DNA from: a virus
Virus record (IMG/VR): IMGVR_UViG_3300031840_000456
Location: 1 to 33,466 of that record
DNA length: 33,466 nt
Strand: one strand, 5' to 3'
A program made the translations under genes and the position numbers. The stretch's first letter is position 1, and each line of letters opens with the position of its first letter. Positions 8,268 through 15,276 of the stretch are shown piece after piece. The notes under the pieces were generated by a model. The model had not been told where the DNA came from, did no database searches, and saw only the letters and a list, made by a program, of their open reading frames with translations.

Positions 8268-10292
8268 ATGGCAAAATTAGCTGAAAATTTAACTGGTGCG
8301 CCATTAGCCATCAGAGAAGTTCTGGCGTCTGTGCCAGACAACCAAAAGGTTGAAGTTCTAGGGCAGTATTATGACGATGTGCGCCGTGGGTCAGACATAC
8401 TTGCCAAAAATCCCGACAACAATACTTTAAGAAAAAAAATAGACGCTGACGCTATTTATTTTTTACAAAATGACGGCACTATTCAAGTGCTTGACCCACC
8501 AGGTTTCTTTCAATCTTTTTTCCCACCAAAGGTTGATGTCGGAGATATTGTTGAAGGCGGTCGCACTATTGCAGAAACTGCGGGTGGATTGGTTGGCGGC
8601 GCGATACCACTCGCTGTTGGACAAATGGGGCCACAGGCTCTAACGCCTGAAGAAGTCTACACCGTGCCAGCAGGCGCTGCCCTTGGCGCAGAGTTCGGTG
8701 GTCAAATGTATGACCGCACTATGGATATGATATCTGGTGGTGCTATACCACGCGGTACGCCACTGCAAGAAACAGGTCAGGCTGCAACTAATATTGGCTT
8801 AGAAATGGCGGGGGGCCGAGCGGCGGACGCAGCGTTCAGAGGGGTAAAGACTGGTATCCAAAAAGGCACGCAACTGTTAACAGGCATCAGCCCTGGGCAA
8901 AGGGCAGAGGATTTTGCTAGACTTGATGTACAGCCGACAGCGGCAACATTGACAGGGCGTCCATCAGTTGGGCAGGCCGAAGAAGCGTTAGCATCGTTTT
9001 TCACCGCATCCGATATAATTAGGACGAACCGCGCTCGCGTGATTGACGAGCTTGGGGACGCTTCCAAACGGATTGCAAGGAAATTTGGTGATCCACAAGG
9101 CAGTCCAGAGGTAATTGGCAGCACTATTCGCGCGGGAGCGGAATCTGCTTTTGACCGCATCGCGGCCAAAAAAGAAAGTCTTTATGACGCTGCTTATGAC
9201 GCCGCTGGTGAGATCAGCATACCAATGGGTTCATTGCGTACATTGCAAGCAGAATTAAAAACAGAATTAGCAGCCGCACCCAACGCATTAAAAGAGGAAT
9301 ATGCGCCGGTATTAAAAAAACTAGATGCAATATTGAAAAACGCAGACGCTGTTGGTGGTGAATTTGATTTGAGAACTGCTAGGAATATACGCACAAATAT
9401 TGGCAAAACTATCGGTTCAACGCTTCCAGGCAAAACTGTGAGAGTAGCAAAGGCTGGTGATGAAAAGCTGCCTAGCATTTACAAGGCACTGACGGAAGAA
9501 ATCGACAGCGCGGTTACTGCCGCCAACCCAGAGGCAGCGCGTTTGTTGCGCCGCGCAAACGATTACACGCGGCAGACCGCAAATGACCAGCTCAAAACCA
9601 TAGCGAAAATTACACGCCAAAATTTGGATAGCCAAGTTTTCAGTTTTGCGATGCAAGAAGGCAGGCGAGGTGGCCAGCGAATTAGAGACGTTTTTAAGGT
9701 TCTCAATAGAGAGGAGCGTGACGCAGTAAGCGCAAGCGTTATGGGACGCCTTGGCATAAGTGGGTCTGCAACCGAAGGTGGTGGCGAATGGTCTGCAAAT
9801 GTTTTTTTAAGAAACTGGCGCAACATGGACAAACGCAGCAAAGACATTTTGTTTGGTGCGCCTAGATTTAAAGAGGTTCGTAAAGAGCTTGATTCGCTCG
9901 CTCGTCTTGCTGAAGTAGCGGTTGAAAATATTGGAGAAATCAACCGTTCACGTTCCGGTGTAACTTTGGCTGGATATTCTCAAATTGGCGCGACTATTGT
10001 TTCGCTTGGTGCGGCTGGTGGTTTGGCTTTCGCTGGCGACTTTAGTGGCGCAGGCTCAATGGCGGCGTATGGCGGTGGCGCGTTGCTTGCTCCACGATAC
10101 GCGGCCAAGCTAATGACATCACCGAAGTTTGTCCGCTGGCTAAAAACAACTGCACAGGCAACAAATCGTGGCGTTAATCCGTTAGCAGTACAGCTTGGTC
10201 GCCTTGCCGTTTTACCGGGCAAAGACCCTGAACTTGCTGAAGCGGTAAACGCTTTTGTGGCCAATATGCAGGCTAACATATCTGGCCAGTAA
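8268..10292 (+). CDS. Candidate internal virion/DNA-ejection protein, largest of three
   Basis: A 674-aa protein. Gly/Ala-rich stretches near residues 95-130 and 565-615 (SQIGATIVSLGAAGGLAFAGDF and AAYGGGALLAPRYAAK) could insert in membranes. Between them are long charged helical segments (about 230-560, many Arg, Glu and Lys). Large mostly helical proteins with two Gly/Ala-rich membrane-active stretches, placed last before lysis genes, are typical of podovirus ejection proteins. No transglycosylase motif is obvious. SD-like GGTGA precedes the ATG. The family assignment is by layout only. Confidence 0.6.
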   Translation: MAKLAENLTGAPLAIREVLASVPDNQKVEVLGQYYDDVRRGSDILAKNPDNNTLRKKIDADAIYFLQNDGTIQVLDPPGFFQSFFPPKVDVGDIVEGGRTIAETAGGLVGGAIPLAVGQMGPQALTPEEVYTVPAGAALGAEFGGQMYDRTMDMISGGAIPRGTPLQETGQAATNIGLEMAGGRAADAAFRGVKTGIQKGTQLLTGISPGQRAEDFARLDVQPTAATLTGRPSVGQAEEALASFFTASDIIRTNRARVIDELGDASKRIARKFGDPQGSPEVIGSTIRAGAESAFDRIAAKKESLYDAAYDAAGEISIPMGSLRTLQAELKTELAAAPNALKEEYAPVLKKLDAILKNADAVGGEFDLRTARNIRTNIGKTIGSTLPGKTVRVAKAGDEKLPSIYKALTEEIDSAVTAANPEAARLLRRANDYTRQTANDQLKTIAKITRQNLDSQVFSFAMQEGRRGGQRIRDVFKVLNREERDAVSASVMGRLGISGSATEGGGEWSANVFLRNWRNMDKRSKDILFGAPRFKEVRKELDSLARLAEVAVENIGEINRSRSGVTLAGYSQIGATIVSLGAAGGLAFAGDFSGAGSMAAYGGGALLAPRYAAKLMTSPKFVRWLKTTAQATNRGVNPLAVQLGRLAVLPGKDPELAEAVNAFVANMQANISGQ

Positions 10293-10296
10293 AACC

Positions 10297-10617
10297 GTGG
10301 TCCAGAAAAAACTTGAGCCGTCCAGCGAGTTTGAAAAGTACGACCTGGATGATGACGGCATTGTAAGCGATGCGGAGATTGAACGCGCAAAAGAGATACG
10401 CGAGTTCGAGGACAGATCACGCAAGCACCTAGCACAACTGCGCTTGGCTCGATACTCGCTAATCGGCATTGGCGTCTACACAATCATGCTGTTTATGCCC
10501 TTTGTGCCTGATAGCCGCATCAAGCTGCTCAGTGAGGTCAGCCCACTGCTGTATATCAGTTTGTCAGGCGTTGTTGGCGCTTACATGGGCTTTACGACTT
10601 GGATAGATAGGAAATAA
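10297..10617 (+). CDS. EF-hand membrane protein of the lysis cassette
   Basis: About 106 aa from a GTG start four bases after the previous stop; the frame is open further upstream, so the start is uncertain. Residues near 15-26 form a textbook 12-residue EF-hand loop, D-L-D-D-D-G-I-V-S-D-A-E, with acidic residues at positions 1, 3, 5 and 12 and Gly at 6. It is followed by a charged helix and two hydrophobic membrane segments (about 53-70 and 82-101). It sits one base upstream of the holin. Calcium binding is predicted from the loop. A role in timing or regulating lysis is inference. Confidence 0.7.
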   Translation: MVQKKLEPSSEFEKYDLDDDGIVSDAEIERAKEIREFEDRSRKHLAQLRLARYSLIGIGVYTIMLFMPFVPDSRIKLLSEVSPLLYISLSGVVGAYMGFTTWIDRK

Positions 10618-10618
10618 T

Positions 10619-10990
10619 ATGCTTGCAGTTCTTGCGTCCATATTGGGCAATGGTGATGTCATCAAAAAAGGCATGGACTTGATTGATGATGTCCACAGTT
10701 CTGATGAGGAAATGGAGCGCGTCAAAGCGCAGGCCAAGATTGACACAATGAAAGCCTATGCGCCGTTTAAAGTAGCGCAGCGCTATCTGGCCCTCATGTT
10801 CACCGGCACATTCCTCATTTCGTTTTTCCTTGTGCTTGTAATGACCTTGATGGGTCAGGCCAACATTCCTGAAATAAAGCAAGTCATCGATGATTTTTAC
10901 GTTGGTGAGGCAATGCTGACCATTCTGGCATTCTACTTTGGCGGCGGGATGCTCGAAGGTGTCGTTGGCAAAGTGAAGGATAAAAAATGA
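10619..10990 (+). CDS. Holin, 3TM family
   Basis: A 123-aa protein with an amphipathic, acidic N-terminus (about 1-45) followed by hydrophobic segments around 56-77 (LALMFTGTFLISFFLVLVMTLM) and 98-112 (MLTILAFYFGGGMLEGVVG). This is the layout of the GTA-type 3TM holins found in alphaproteobacterial phages and gene transfer agents. Holins form inner-membrane holes that release the endolysin. It sits between the EF-hand protein and the endolysin, and its stop overlaps the endolysin start (ATGA). Confidence 0.8.
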   Translation: MLAVLASILGNGDVIKKGMDLIDDVHSSDEEMERVKAQAKIDTMKAYAPFKVAQRYLALMFTGTFLISFFLVLVMTLMGQANIPEIKQVIDDFYVGEAMLTILAFYFGGGMLEGVVGKVKDKK

Positions 10991-11445
10991 GACTTTCACA
11001 AAATTTCACGCTTGATGAATTGTGTAAAAGCCAAACGGCAGAACGCAAGGGCATCCCAAATTTGCCAGACACTGACCAGATCGGTGCGTTAGAAGCGCTG
11101 TGTGAAAACATATTGCAGCCCATTCGCAATGAGTTTGGATCGTTCATTGTATCGTCAGGATTCCGTTCACCAGAGTTATGTGTGTCGATAGGCTCAAAAA
11201 TGACAAGTCAGCATACTTGTAACAATGGCGCGGCAGCAGCCGACTTTGAGGTGGCCGGGGTGGACAACTACGATTTAGCACGCTGGATCGAGGATAATCT
11301 GCCATTCGATCAACTGATTTTAGAGTGCTATACGGGCGGCAATAGCGGCTGGGTTCACTGCTCTTATGCAGAGGACGGCAGGCGCGAGACACTGACATAC
11401 AGCAAGGCCAAGGGCTATCGGCAGGGGCTGTTAAAAGATGGCTAG
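10987..11445 (+). CDS. Endolysin, M15-family peptidase
   Basis: A 152-aa protein with the M15 peptidase signature in order: FTLDEL near the N-terminus, SSGFRSPEL (about 54-62), SQH (about 74-76), AAADFEV (about 82-88) and WVHCSY (about 122-127). The His of SQH, the Asp of AADF and the His of WVH are the expected zinc ligands. Such enzymes cleave peptide crosslinks of peptidoglycan. No signal peptide is seen, so release depends on the adjacent holin. The ATG overlaps the holin stop and the 3' end overlaps the next gene by eight bases. Confidence 0.9.
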   Translation: MRLSQNFTLDELCKSQTAERKGIPNLPDTDQIGALEALCENILQPIRNEFGSFIVSSGFRSPELCVSIGSKMTSQHTCNNGAAAADFEVAGVDNYDLARWIEDNLPFDQLILECYTGGNSGWVHCSYAEDGRRETLTYSKAKGYRQGLLKDG

Positions 11446-11698
11446 GTTAACGCCAGCTAAAGGCAAGGCCAAGGTTAAAATCACAGCGACAGGCAAAAAG
11501 GTCAGCTATGGCCAAGCTGGTAAGGCCAAGGGTGGTGGGCCGCGTGTACGCGCAGGCACCAGCAAGGGTGATAGCTACTGCGCCAGATCAGCCGGTCAGA
11601 TGAGAAAGAATCCGAAAGCAGCAAAGAATCCCAATAGCCCTTTGCGGCTATCTCGCAAGCGTTGGAAATGCGCTGGCAAAAAATCGCGGAGATCATAA
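11438..11698 (+). CDS. Small Lys/Arg/Gly-rich protein (86 aa)
   Basis: Strongly basic, with many Lys, Arg, Gly and Ser residues and almost no acidic residues. The conserved-looking core reads KVSYGQAGKAKGGGPRVRAG, then SYCARSAGQM and PLRLSRKRWKC. I recall similar short basic proteins in marine phages, usually annotated as a domain of unknown function. Two cysteines (C in SYCARS and in WKCAGKK) could form a simple metal site. It is first of four consecutive tiny basic genes downstream of lysis and overlaps the endolysin end. Confidence 0.7.
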   Translation: MARLTPAKGKAKVKITATGKKVSYGQAGKAKGGGPRVRAGTSKGDSYCARSAGQMRKNPKAAKNPNSPLRLSRKRWKCAGKKSRRS

Positions 11699-11859
11699 TG
11701 CGGAAACCAAAAGCTTTAACGGCACGGCAGGAAGCCGCGCTGAAGCGCCATCGCGCCCATCATACTGCAAAGCATATCACATCAATGCGTAAAGCAATGC
11801 GCGGCGGTAAGACATTCACAGAAGCGCATAGGGCGGCTATGCGCAGAGCAGGAAGGTAA
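11698..11859 (+). CDS. Small basic protein (53 aa)
   Basis: Starts at ATG overlapping the previous stop (TAATG), giving MRKPKALTARQ. It is rich in Arg, Lys, His and Ala, with a His-rich helix (RHRAHHTAKHITSMRKAMRGGKT) and the end AHRAAMRRAGR. No family is recognised. The composition suggests nucleic-acid binding; a role in DNA condensation or packaging is speculation. An in-frame upstream ATG exists inside the previous gene but is less likely given the tight TAATG junction. Confidence 0.6.
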   Translation: MRKPKALTARQEAALKRHRAHHTAKHITSMRKAMRGGKTFTEAHRAAMRRAGR

Positions 11860-11863
11860 GAAG

Positions 11864-11983
11864 ATGCCCGGATATATGAAAAAACCAATGAAGAAAAAGA
11901 AACAGACAAAAACAGCAGCTAACAAAAAGCCTGCTGGCCGCATGGGTGGCCGCATGGGTGGCCGTAGTTTGCGGAGGGTTTGA
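11864..11983 (+). CDS. Tiny basic protein (39 aa)
   Basis: This short frame begins with ATG (MPGYMKKPMKKKKQ) after an AGGAAGG ribosome binding site about eight bases upstream. It is almost half Lys, Arg and Gly. Near the C-terminus a 12-bp tandem repeat gives a duplicated GRMG motif followed by GRS and an Arg-rich end. Overlap-free packing between neighbours of the same composition supports it as a gene. The function is unknown; it could bind nucleic acid. Confidence 0.6.
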   Translation: MPGYMKKPMKKKKQTKTAANKKPAGRMGGRMGGRSLRRV

Positions 11984-11985
11984 TA

Positions 11986-12162
11986 ATGAAACGACCCGGA
12001 TTATACCGCAACATTGCTAGAAAACGTGCGCGAATCAAAGCGCAAAAAGCGGCTGGTAGAAAGCCAGAACGCATGAGAAAAGTCGGCAGCAAAGGCGCAC
12101 CGACAGCCGCTGCGTTCAAGCAATCTGCTAAGACGGCAAAAAAGCGTAAGGCAAAGGCATAA
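11986..12162 (+). CDS. Small Arg/Lys/Ala-rich protein (58 aa)
   Basis: MKRPGLYRNIARKRARIKAQK is followed by a second basic block ending KKRKAKA. It resembles ribosomal-protein or histone-H1-like tails in composition. It starts two bases after the previous stop. GGAGGG about 14 bases upstream and inside the previous gene is the nearest SD-like element. Last gene of the long rightward block; a terminator hairpin follows. Function unknown. Confidence 0.6.
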   Translation: MKRPGLYRNIARKRARIKAQKAAGRKPERMRKVGSKGAPTAAAFKQSAKTAKKRKAKA

Positions 12163-12163
12163 C

Positions 12164-12182
12164 TGTTATAGTTTTGTTATAG
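12164..12182 (+). repeat. Arm-type integrase sites, left arm (2 copies)
   Basis: Two copies of TGTTATAG in the same orientation, starting at 12164 and 12175, are spaced 11 bp, one helical turn. Together with three identical copies on the other side of the tRNA-like core they form the expected arm pattern of a tyrosine-integrase attP. The arm-binding role is inferred from motif, spacing and place. Confidence 0.65.
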
Positions 12183-12216
12183 GTTTTGGGTTCCCAGCAA
12201 ATACCATGAAATCACA

Positions 12217-12240
12217 AAAACGGCGGGAAACCGCCATTTT
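12217..12240 (+). terminator. Terminator hairpin after the late operon
   Basis: GGCGG, loop GAAA, CCGCC, preceded by AAAAA and followed by ATTTT. The GNRA loop and flanking A and T tracts make this a likely rho-independent terminator that could act in both directions. It would stop late transcription before the attachment site. Confidence 0.65.
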
Positions 12241-12268
12241 AGGTGTTCAAAAACCACCAAAATCGTGA

Positions 12269-12313
12269 CTGTCACGCCAGAGGCCGCGGGTTCGAGTCCC
12301 GTCACTCCCGCCA
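12269..12313 (+). other. attP: attP core: 3' half of a tRNA-Asp(GUC) gene
   Basis: The sequence reads from a tRNA anticodon loop CTGTCAC (anticodon GTC) through variable region, a T arm with the GGTTCGAGTCC loop, an acceptor 3' strand CACTCCC, discriminator G and CCA. The 5' half of a tRNA is absent: no matching D arm or 5' acceptor strand is found upstream and the anticodon stem does not pair. This is the usual form of a phage attachment core that restores the host tRNA after integration. It lies about 170 bp upstream of the integrase. Confidence 0.85.
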
Positions 12314-12344
12314 TCCCCAAACCGAGGCATAGCCTCAAAAACAA

Positions 12345-12379
12345 GCCCTCAGCCTTTAACGGCTGGGGGCTGTTTTTTT
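12345..12379 (+). terminator. Rho-independent terminator beyond the attP core
   Basis: A stem of about ten base pairs (GCCCTCAGCC with GGCTGGGGGC, loop TTTAAC, one G-T pair) is followed by TG and seven Ts. It would end transcription of the restored host tRNA or of the late operon. It lies between the attP core and the right arm sites. Confidence 0.85.
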
Positions 12380-12383
12380 GCGT

Positions 12384-12413
12384 TGTTATAGGTTTGTTAT
12401 AGTTTTGTTATAG
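12384..12413 (+). repeat. Arm-type integrase sites, right arm (3 copies)
   Basis: Three copies of TGTTATAG start at 12384, 12395 and 12406, exactly 11 bp apart and in the same orientation as the two left-arm copies. They sit between the attP core and the integrase start, so integrase binding here could also control its own promoter. Confidence 0.7.
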
Positions 12414-12480
12414 TTTTTCTTTAAATACGTGACCTTTTGTGTCAATATAGCAAGCGCAATAAGACAATTGGGAGCTTGTG

Positions 12481-13629
12481 ATGAAAGATTTATCAGTAAA
12501 ATTTTGGGCAAAGCGTGGCTATTACACAATCAACGCATCGCGTGTAGGGTTGAGTGTCAATCACGGCAGATTCGAAACTGAAGCAGCGGCGCTGGAACAA
12601 GCTGAAATGCTGAAGGCCAAATTTTTGACTGGGCAGATTGCAGCGCCGGTTGCTGTAACTAAATGCAGTGATGCTGCCGTTGTTTTTTTAAAGTCTCAAA
12701 TGCGCAGGGTTGAAGATGGCGAAATCAGCGAACCTCACTATAACGACTTGCGGCGTGGTGTGGATTTTGCGTTAGCAATAAAGGTCGATGGAAGGCCATT
12801 CGGTAAGTATGATCTGGCAAAAACAATTTCAAAATCAAACAAAGATGATTTGGCAGCGGCTTTCAAGCGCGAGATAAAAGCGAAAAGTGCGAGCAAATCC
12901 ACCGCTGAAAAACGCATCAAAGTTATGAAAGCGTTTTTTAATTATTGCCAAGGTAAAGGGTGGATTGATCTAAACCCGTTGGACAAGGTTTCATTTGGTC
13001 TGTCTACAGAGATTGCGGATCGCGCTCCCAAAATTCAACCAGAAACAGTGCAGAAGCTGGTAACCAAGGGCGTTGTTGGCGAATCGATTGTTAGCCGTGC
13101 AATGATCCTCACAGCGTTGTCATCAGGTATGAGGCAGGGCGAGTTACGTGCTTTATCTTGGGGTTGTGTAGATTTTGCTGGTGGCACGGTGCGTGTAAAG
13201 CAAGCTGTTAAAAATGAAAGCAGTAACATTGGGGAGCCAAAAACCAAGCGTGGCTATCGCACGATCCCAGTGCCTGCTGAAACTATCCAAGTGTTGCGTG
13301 AGGTGAAATTGCAGAGCCGGTACAAATCTGATGATGATCTGGTTTTTGCAACTGGCTCTGGCTTGCCAAAACAGAAAAAAACACTGCGCGAGTTAATTGA
13401 GCGTGCCAGCAAACGAGCAGGCATCGAGCGCATGGTGTGGGGTGATATGAGGCATTTTTTCGCTAGCGTGCAATTGTCTGGTTTAGGTGAGGATTGGGCA
13501 GATGTTGCTGCCCACATGGGTCACAGCAACCCATCTTTCACATATCGACAATATGGCCATTATTCAAAGAACGAGGCCAAGCAAGAAAAGGCAAGGTCAG
13601 CAACAGCCAGCGCCATATTTGGCACATAA
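12481..13629 (+). CDS. int: Tyrosine-family phage integrase
   Basis: A 382-aa site-specific recombinase that integrates the phage at tRNA-Asp. The N-terminal part (about 1-60) is an arm-binding-type domain, the core-binding domain covers about 60-170, and the catalytic domain follows. Visible catalytic residues are R218 (GMRQGELRAL), K256 (KTKRGYRTIP), R324 (GDMRHFF), H348 (HMGHSNP) and nucleophile Y358 (YRQYGHY). The usual first His of the H-x-x-R box is Gly (G321). ATG was chosen over the adjacent GTG because GGGAG lies six bases before it. It stands alone on the + strand and ends at a hairpin shared with the opposing operon. Confidence 0.93.
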   Translation: MKDLSVKFWAKRGYYTINASRVGLSVNHGRFETEAAALEQAEMLKAKFLTGQIAAPVAVTKCSDAAVVFLKSQMRRVEDGEISEPHYNDLRRGVDFALAIKVDGRPFGKYDLAKTISKSNKDDLAAAFKREIKAKSASKSTAEKRIKVMKAFFNYCQGKGWIDLNPLDKVSFGLSTEIADRAPKIQPETVQKLVTKGVVGESIVSRAMILTALSSGMRQGELRALSWGCVDFAGGTVRVKQAVKNESSNIGEPKTKRGYRTIPVPAETIQVLREVKLQSRYKSDDDLVFATGSGLPKQKKTLRELIERASKRAGIERMVWGDMRHFFASVQLSGLGEDWADVAAHMGHSNPSFTYRQYGHYSKNEAKQEKARSATASAIFGT

Positions 13630-13630
13630 A

Positions 13631-13651
13631 AAGGGCGCTAACGCGCCCCTT
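13631..13651. terminator. Bidirectional terminator between int and the leftward operon
   Basis: GGGCGC, loop TAAC, GCGCCC is flanked by an A run on the left and CCTTT on the right, so it can terminate from both sides. It lies where the integrase and the leftward recombination operon converge, and overlaps the last codons of the final leftward gene. Confidence 0.65.
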
Positions 13652-13808
13652 TCACCCTCTCCCAAAATTGCTGTAACCAACTGGTCTCTGGCGGTTTGGC
13701 TACTTGCTTGACAGCCGCCCTCTGTTTTTCAGCCCACATTTTACGCATCGCAATGCTATGTGCCGCACGCCTCTCAGGCGTCCAGCTTGTTGCTCTCTTG
13801 TCCAACAT
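13638..13808 (-). CDS. Small hypothetical protein, last gene of the leftward operon
   Basis: About 56 aa from ATG (MLDKRATSWTPERRAAHSIAMRKMWAEKQ), with GGGAGG just upstream. An in-frame GTG 27 bases further upstream would give 65 aa. The segment WTPERRAAHSIAMRKMWAE resembles short basic helices found in phage DNA-binding proteins. The rest is Lys/Ala/Trp-rich. It overlaps the end of the upstream HTH gene. The function is unknown; I rate it as probably translated. Confidence 0.5.
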   Translation of the reverse strand: MLDKRATSWTPERRAAHSIAMRKMWAEKQRAAVKQVAKPPETSWLQQFWERVKGAR

Positions 13809-13986
13809 CACCTCCCATTTTGGCAATTTCGCCACGCGGTATAAACCAGCGTGATCCGTCTCGAATCGCGTTCAACTGGCCGTTGCTGATCCAGCGCCTT
13901 ACACGCTTGCGGCTGGCCTCGCTGTAACCCTCACCAAACAGCGCATCACACGCCTCTTTAACCGTATACAGAGCCTGCCTAGCCAT
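13774..13986 (-). CDS. HTH DNA-binding protein, candidate excisionase
   Basis: About 70 aa from ATG (MARQALYTVKEACDALFGEG). It has a helix-turn-helix of the excisionase/MerR type: TVKEACDALF, then RKRVRRWISNGQLNAIRDGSRWFIPRGEIAKM, where the wing ends in the typical G-S-R-W-F-I-P motif. Such proteins bend attachment-site DNA or act as small regulators. The ATG overlaps the upstream stop by eight bases, which excludes the longer His-rich frame upstream. Its closeness to int and attP fits an Xis role, but 19581-19799 encodes a second candidate. Confidence 0.65.
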   Translation of the reverse strand: MARQALYTVKEACDALFGEGYSEASRKRVRRWISNGQLNAIRDGSRWFIPRGEIAKMGGDVGQESNKLDA

Positions 13987-14350
13987 TTTTAGCTGCCCCA
14001 TAGCCTGCTGGTGGTGGCGGTGCGTCAGGCACGTTTGTGTGAGGCGGCGGGGCAGGGGCATAGACTGGTGCCGGTGCTGGTGCCGGTGCCGCTGGTGGCC
14101 CGGTGTCAAGCCACAGCCTGCTTTTGCAAACGGTCATAAACTCGTTGCCAACTTTTACTTGCAGTTGCACACCCGGCTCTCGCTTCCATCCGTTTTCCTT
14201 GTCAGCCGCTGCCGCTGCGTAATAGGCATCAAGCCTTGCACGCAGATCAGGGTCATCAATGTTAAACCAAAATCCTATTTGGAGATTGTCAGTGATTTCC
14301 ACCCCGCGCTGTAGTTTGGGGTTGCCCCCTTTGTAATCAGGTCTTGCCAT
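13979..14350 (-). CDS. Hypothetical protein with Pro/Ala-rich tail in the recombination operon
   Basis: About 123 aa from ATG (MARPDYKGGNPK), overlapping the stop of the ERF gene by 14 bases. The first ~85 residues look globular, with FWFNIDDPDLRARLDAYYAA and VQLQVKVGNEFMTVCKSRLWLDTG. The remainder is a low-complexity Pro/Ala/Gly tail (PPAAPAPAPAPVYAPAPPP). A compact domain with a flexible tail next to an annealing protein suggests a single-strand-binding partner, but I do not recognise an OB-fold signature, so this is a guess. Confidence 0.6.
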   Translation of the reverse strand: MARPDYKGGNPKLQRGVEITDNLQIGFWFNIDDPDLRARLDAYYAAAAADKENGWKREPGVQLQVKVGNEFMTVCKSRLWLDTGPPAAPAPAPAPVYAPAPPPHTNVPDAPPPPAGYGAAKNG

Positions 14351-14942
14351 CGGATATGTCCTTTTCCTGTTTTTTCCAAAATGCAAAAAAGCGGTTATAG
14401 TCGGCGTTGTTTTCTTTGTGCATCGCCGTTAGCACAGGATTCATCTCGCCGATCCAAGCGTTCAGCCCGGTCAGTGATTTGAATGTCTGGATTTTTGTCT
14501 CAAGCGCATCGAGGTCATATGCCTTGGCTGCTTGCTTTGGTGGGTCTTTTAGTGCGCCATTGATCTCGCCATCGTCATCATCGTCAAAATCAACCTCTTG
14601 AATGCCAGCAGCCATGCCAAGTGCTGCCATCAATGCATATCGCCGTGCATAGCTGATTGCTGAACCCAGCTTCTGATTGTTGGTCATATCATCAACTGCA
14701 ATCGGATAACGGCCCACCTTTTCCTCGCCAGAGGTGTGCATGATGTAGGTTTTCAGATGCGTGCCGACACCATCCTCATAATCAACCAATTGGCTGAAAG
14801 ACAGGCCATGCTGTGCGGCCTGCTTCACCTTGGTCATCACAGAGCCAACGCTGGCATACTGTGATCTGTTGCCCTGCTTGTCTAAATCCAAGCCTGTCTG
14901 CGCCGCTTGAAACTCAGCTAGAGCCTTTGCTAGTTCACTCAT
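14337..14942 (-). CDS. erf: ERF-family single-strand annealing recombinase
   Basis: About 201 aa from ATG (MSELAKALAEFQAAQ), overlapping the upstream stop (ATGAGTGA). It shows the ERF pattern: an N-terminal segment with YASVGSVMTKVKQAAQHGLSFSQLV, and the hallmark NNQKLGSAISYARRYALMAALGMAAG (about 89-114), followed by an acidic stretch (VDFDDDDDGE). ERF proteins anneal complementary single strands during phage recombination or circularisation. The gene lies in one operon with a PD-(D/E)XK exonuclease that would supply the single strands. Confidence 0.9.
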   Translation of the reverse strand: MSELAKALAEFQAAQTGLDLDKQGNRSQYASVGSVMTKVKQAAQHGLSFSQLVDYEDGVGTHLKTYIMHTSGEEKVGRYPIAVDDMTNNQKLGSAISYARRYALMAALGMAAGIQEVDFDDDDDGEINGALKDPPKQAAKAYDLDALETKIQTFKSLTGLNAWIGEMNPVLTAMHKENNADYNRFFAFWKKQEKDISDGKT

Positions 14943-15276
14943 TGTCACCCTCAACTGATCTTGTGTTAAACAGCCCTACATGGGCCGGGTTGTTCTTCAT
15001 CCACAGCCGCGCATAGTAAGGCTTGTGATGGTCATTGATCTTCAGCGCCTCGCCATCAGGCCGCGCATCGATAATGTTGATCGTGGTTTCCCACCGAATA
15101 CGTTCCATGATCATTTGAGAGCCAACGCGCTTGTGGCCCTTGGCCAATGCCTCGCGGGTAAATTTATCCCATAGCTGATAAACAACAGGGTTTGACCGAT
15201 GGAAAGTTAGAAATCGCGCCTCTCGCTGGTTTCTAGGTGCCTCTAAGGCCTCAAAGAGCGTTGCTTGCACCATCAT
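14935..15276 (-). CDS. Conserved-type phage hypothetical protein
   Basis: About 113 aa, with start at ATG overlapping the upstream stop (TGATG). It contains FEKFT-like DKFTREALAKGHKRVGSQMIMERIRWET and then KINDHHKPYYARLWMKNNPAHVGLFNTRS. I recall the pairing of an R-W-E-T segment with a later YYARL...F-x-T-R segment from many phage recombination or replication modules, where it remains unassigned. Position between exonuclease and ERF suggests a DNA-metabolism role. Confidence 0.7.
   Translation of the reverse strand: MMVQATLFEALEAPRNQREARFLTFHRSNPVVYQLWDKFTREALAKGHKRVGSQMIMERIRWETTINIIDARPDGEALKINDHHKPYYARLWMKNNPAHVGLFNTRSVEGDNE

Noticed and set aside
12241-12313. A complete tRNA-Asp gene
   Set aside because: Only the 3' half is present; the 5' acceptor strand, D arm and 5' anticodon stem are missing, which fits an attachment core.
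13986-14109. Long His-rich N-terminal extension of the candidate excisionase
   Set aside because: It is an out-of-frame copy of the Pro/Ala-rich tail of the upstream gene; the internal ATG overlapping that gene's stop is the natural start.
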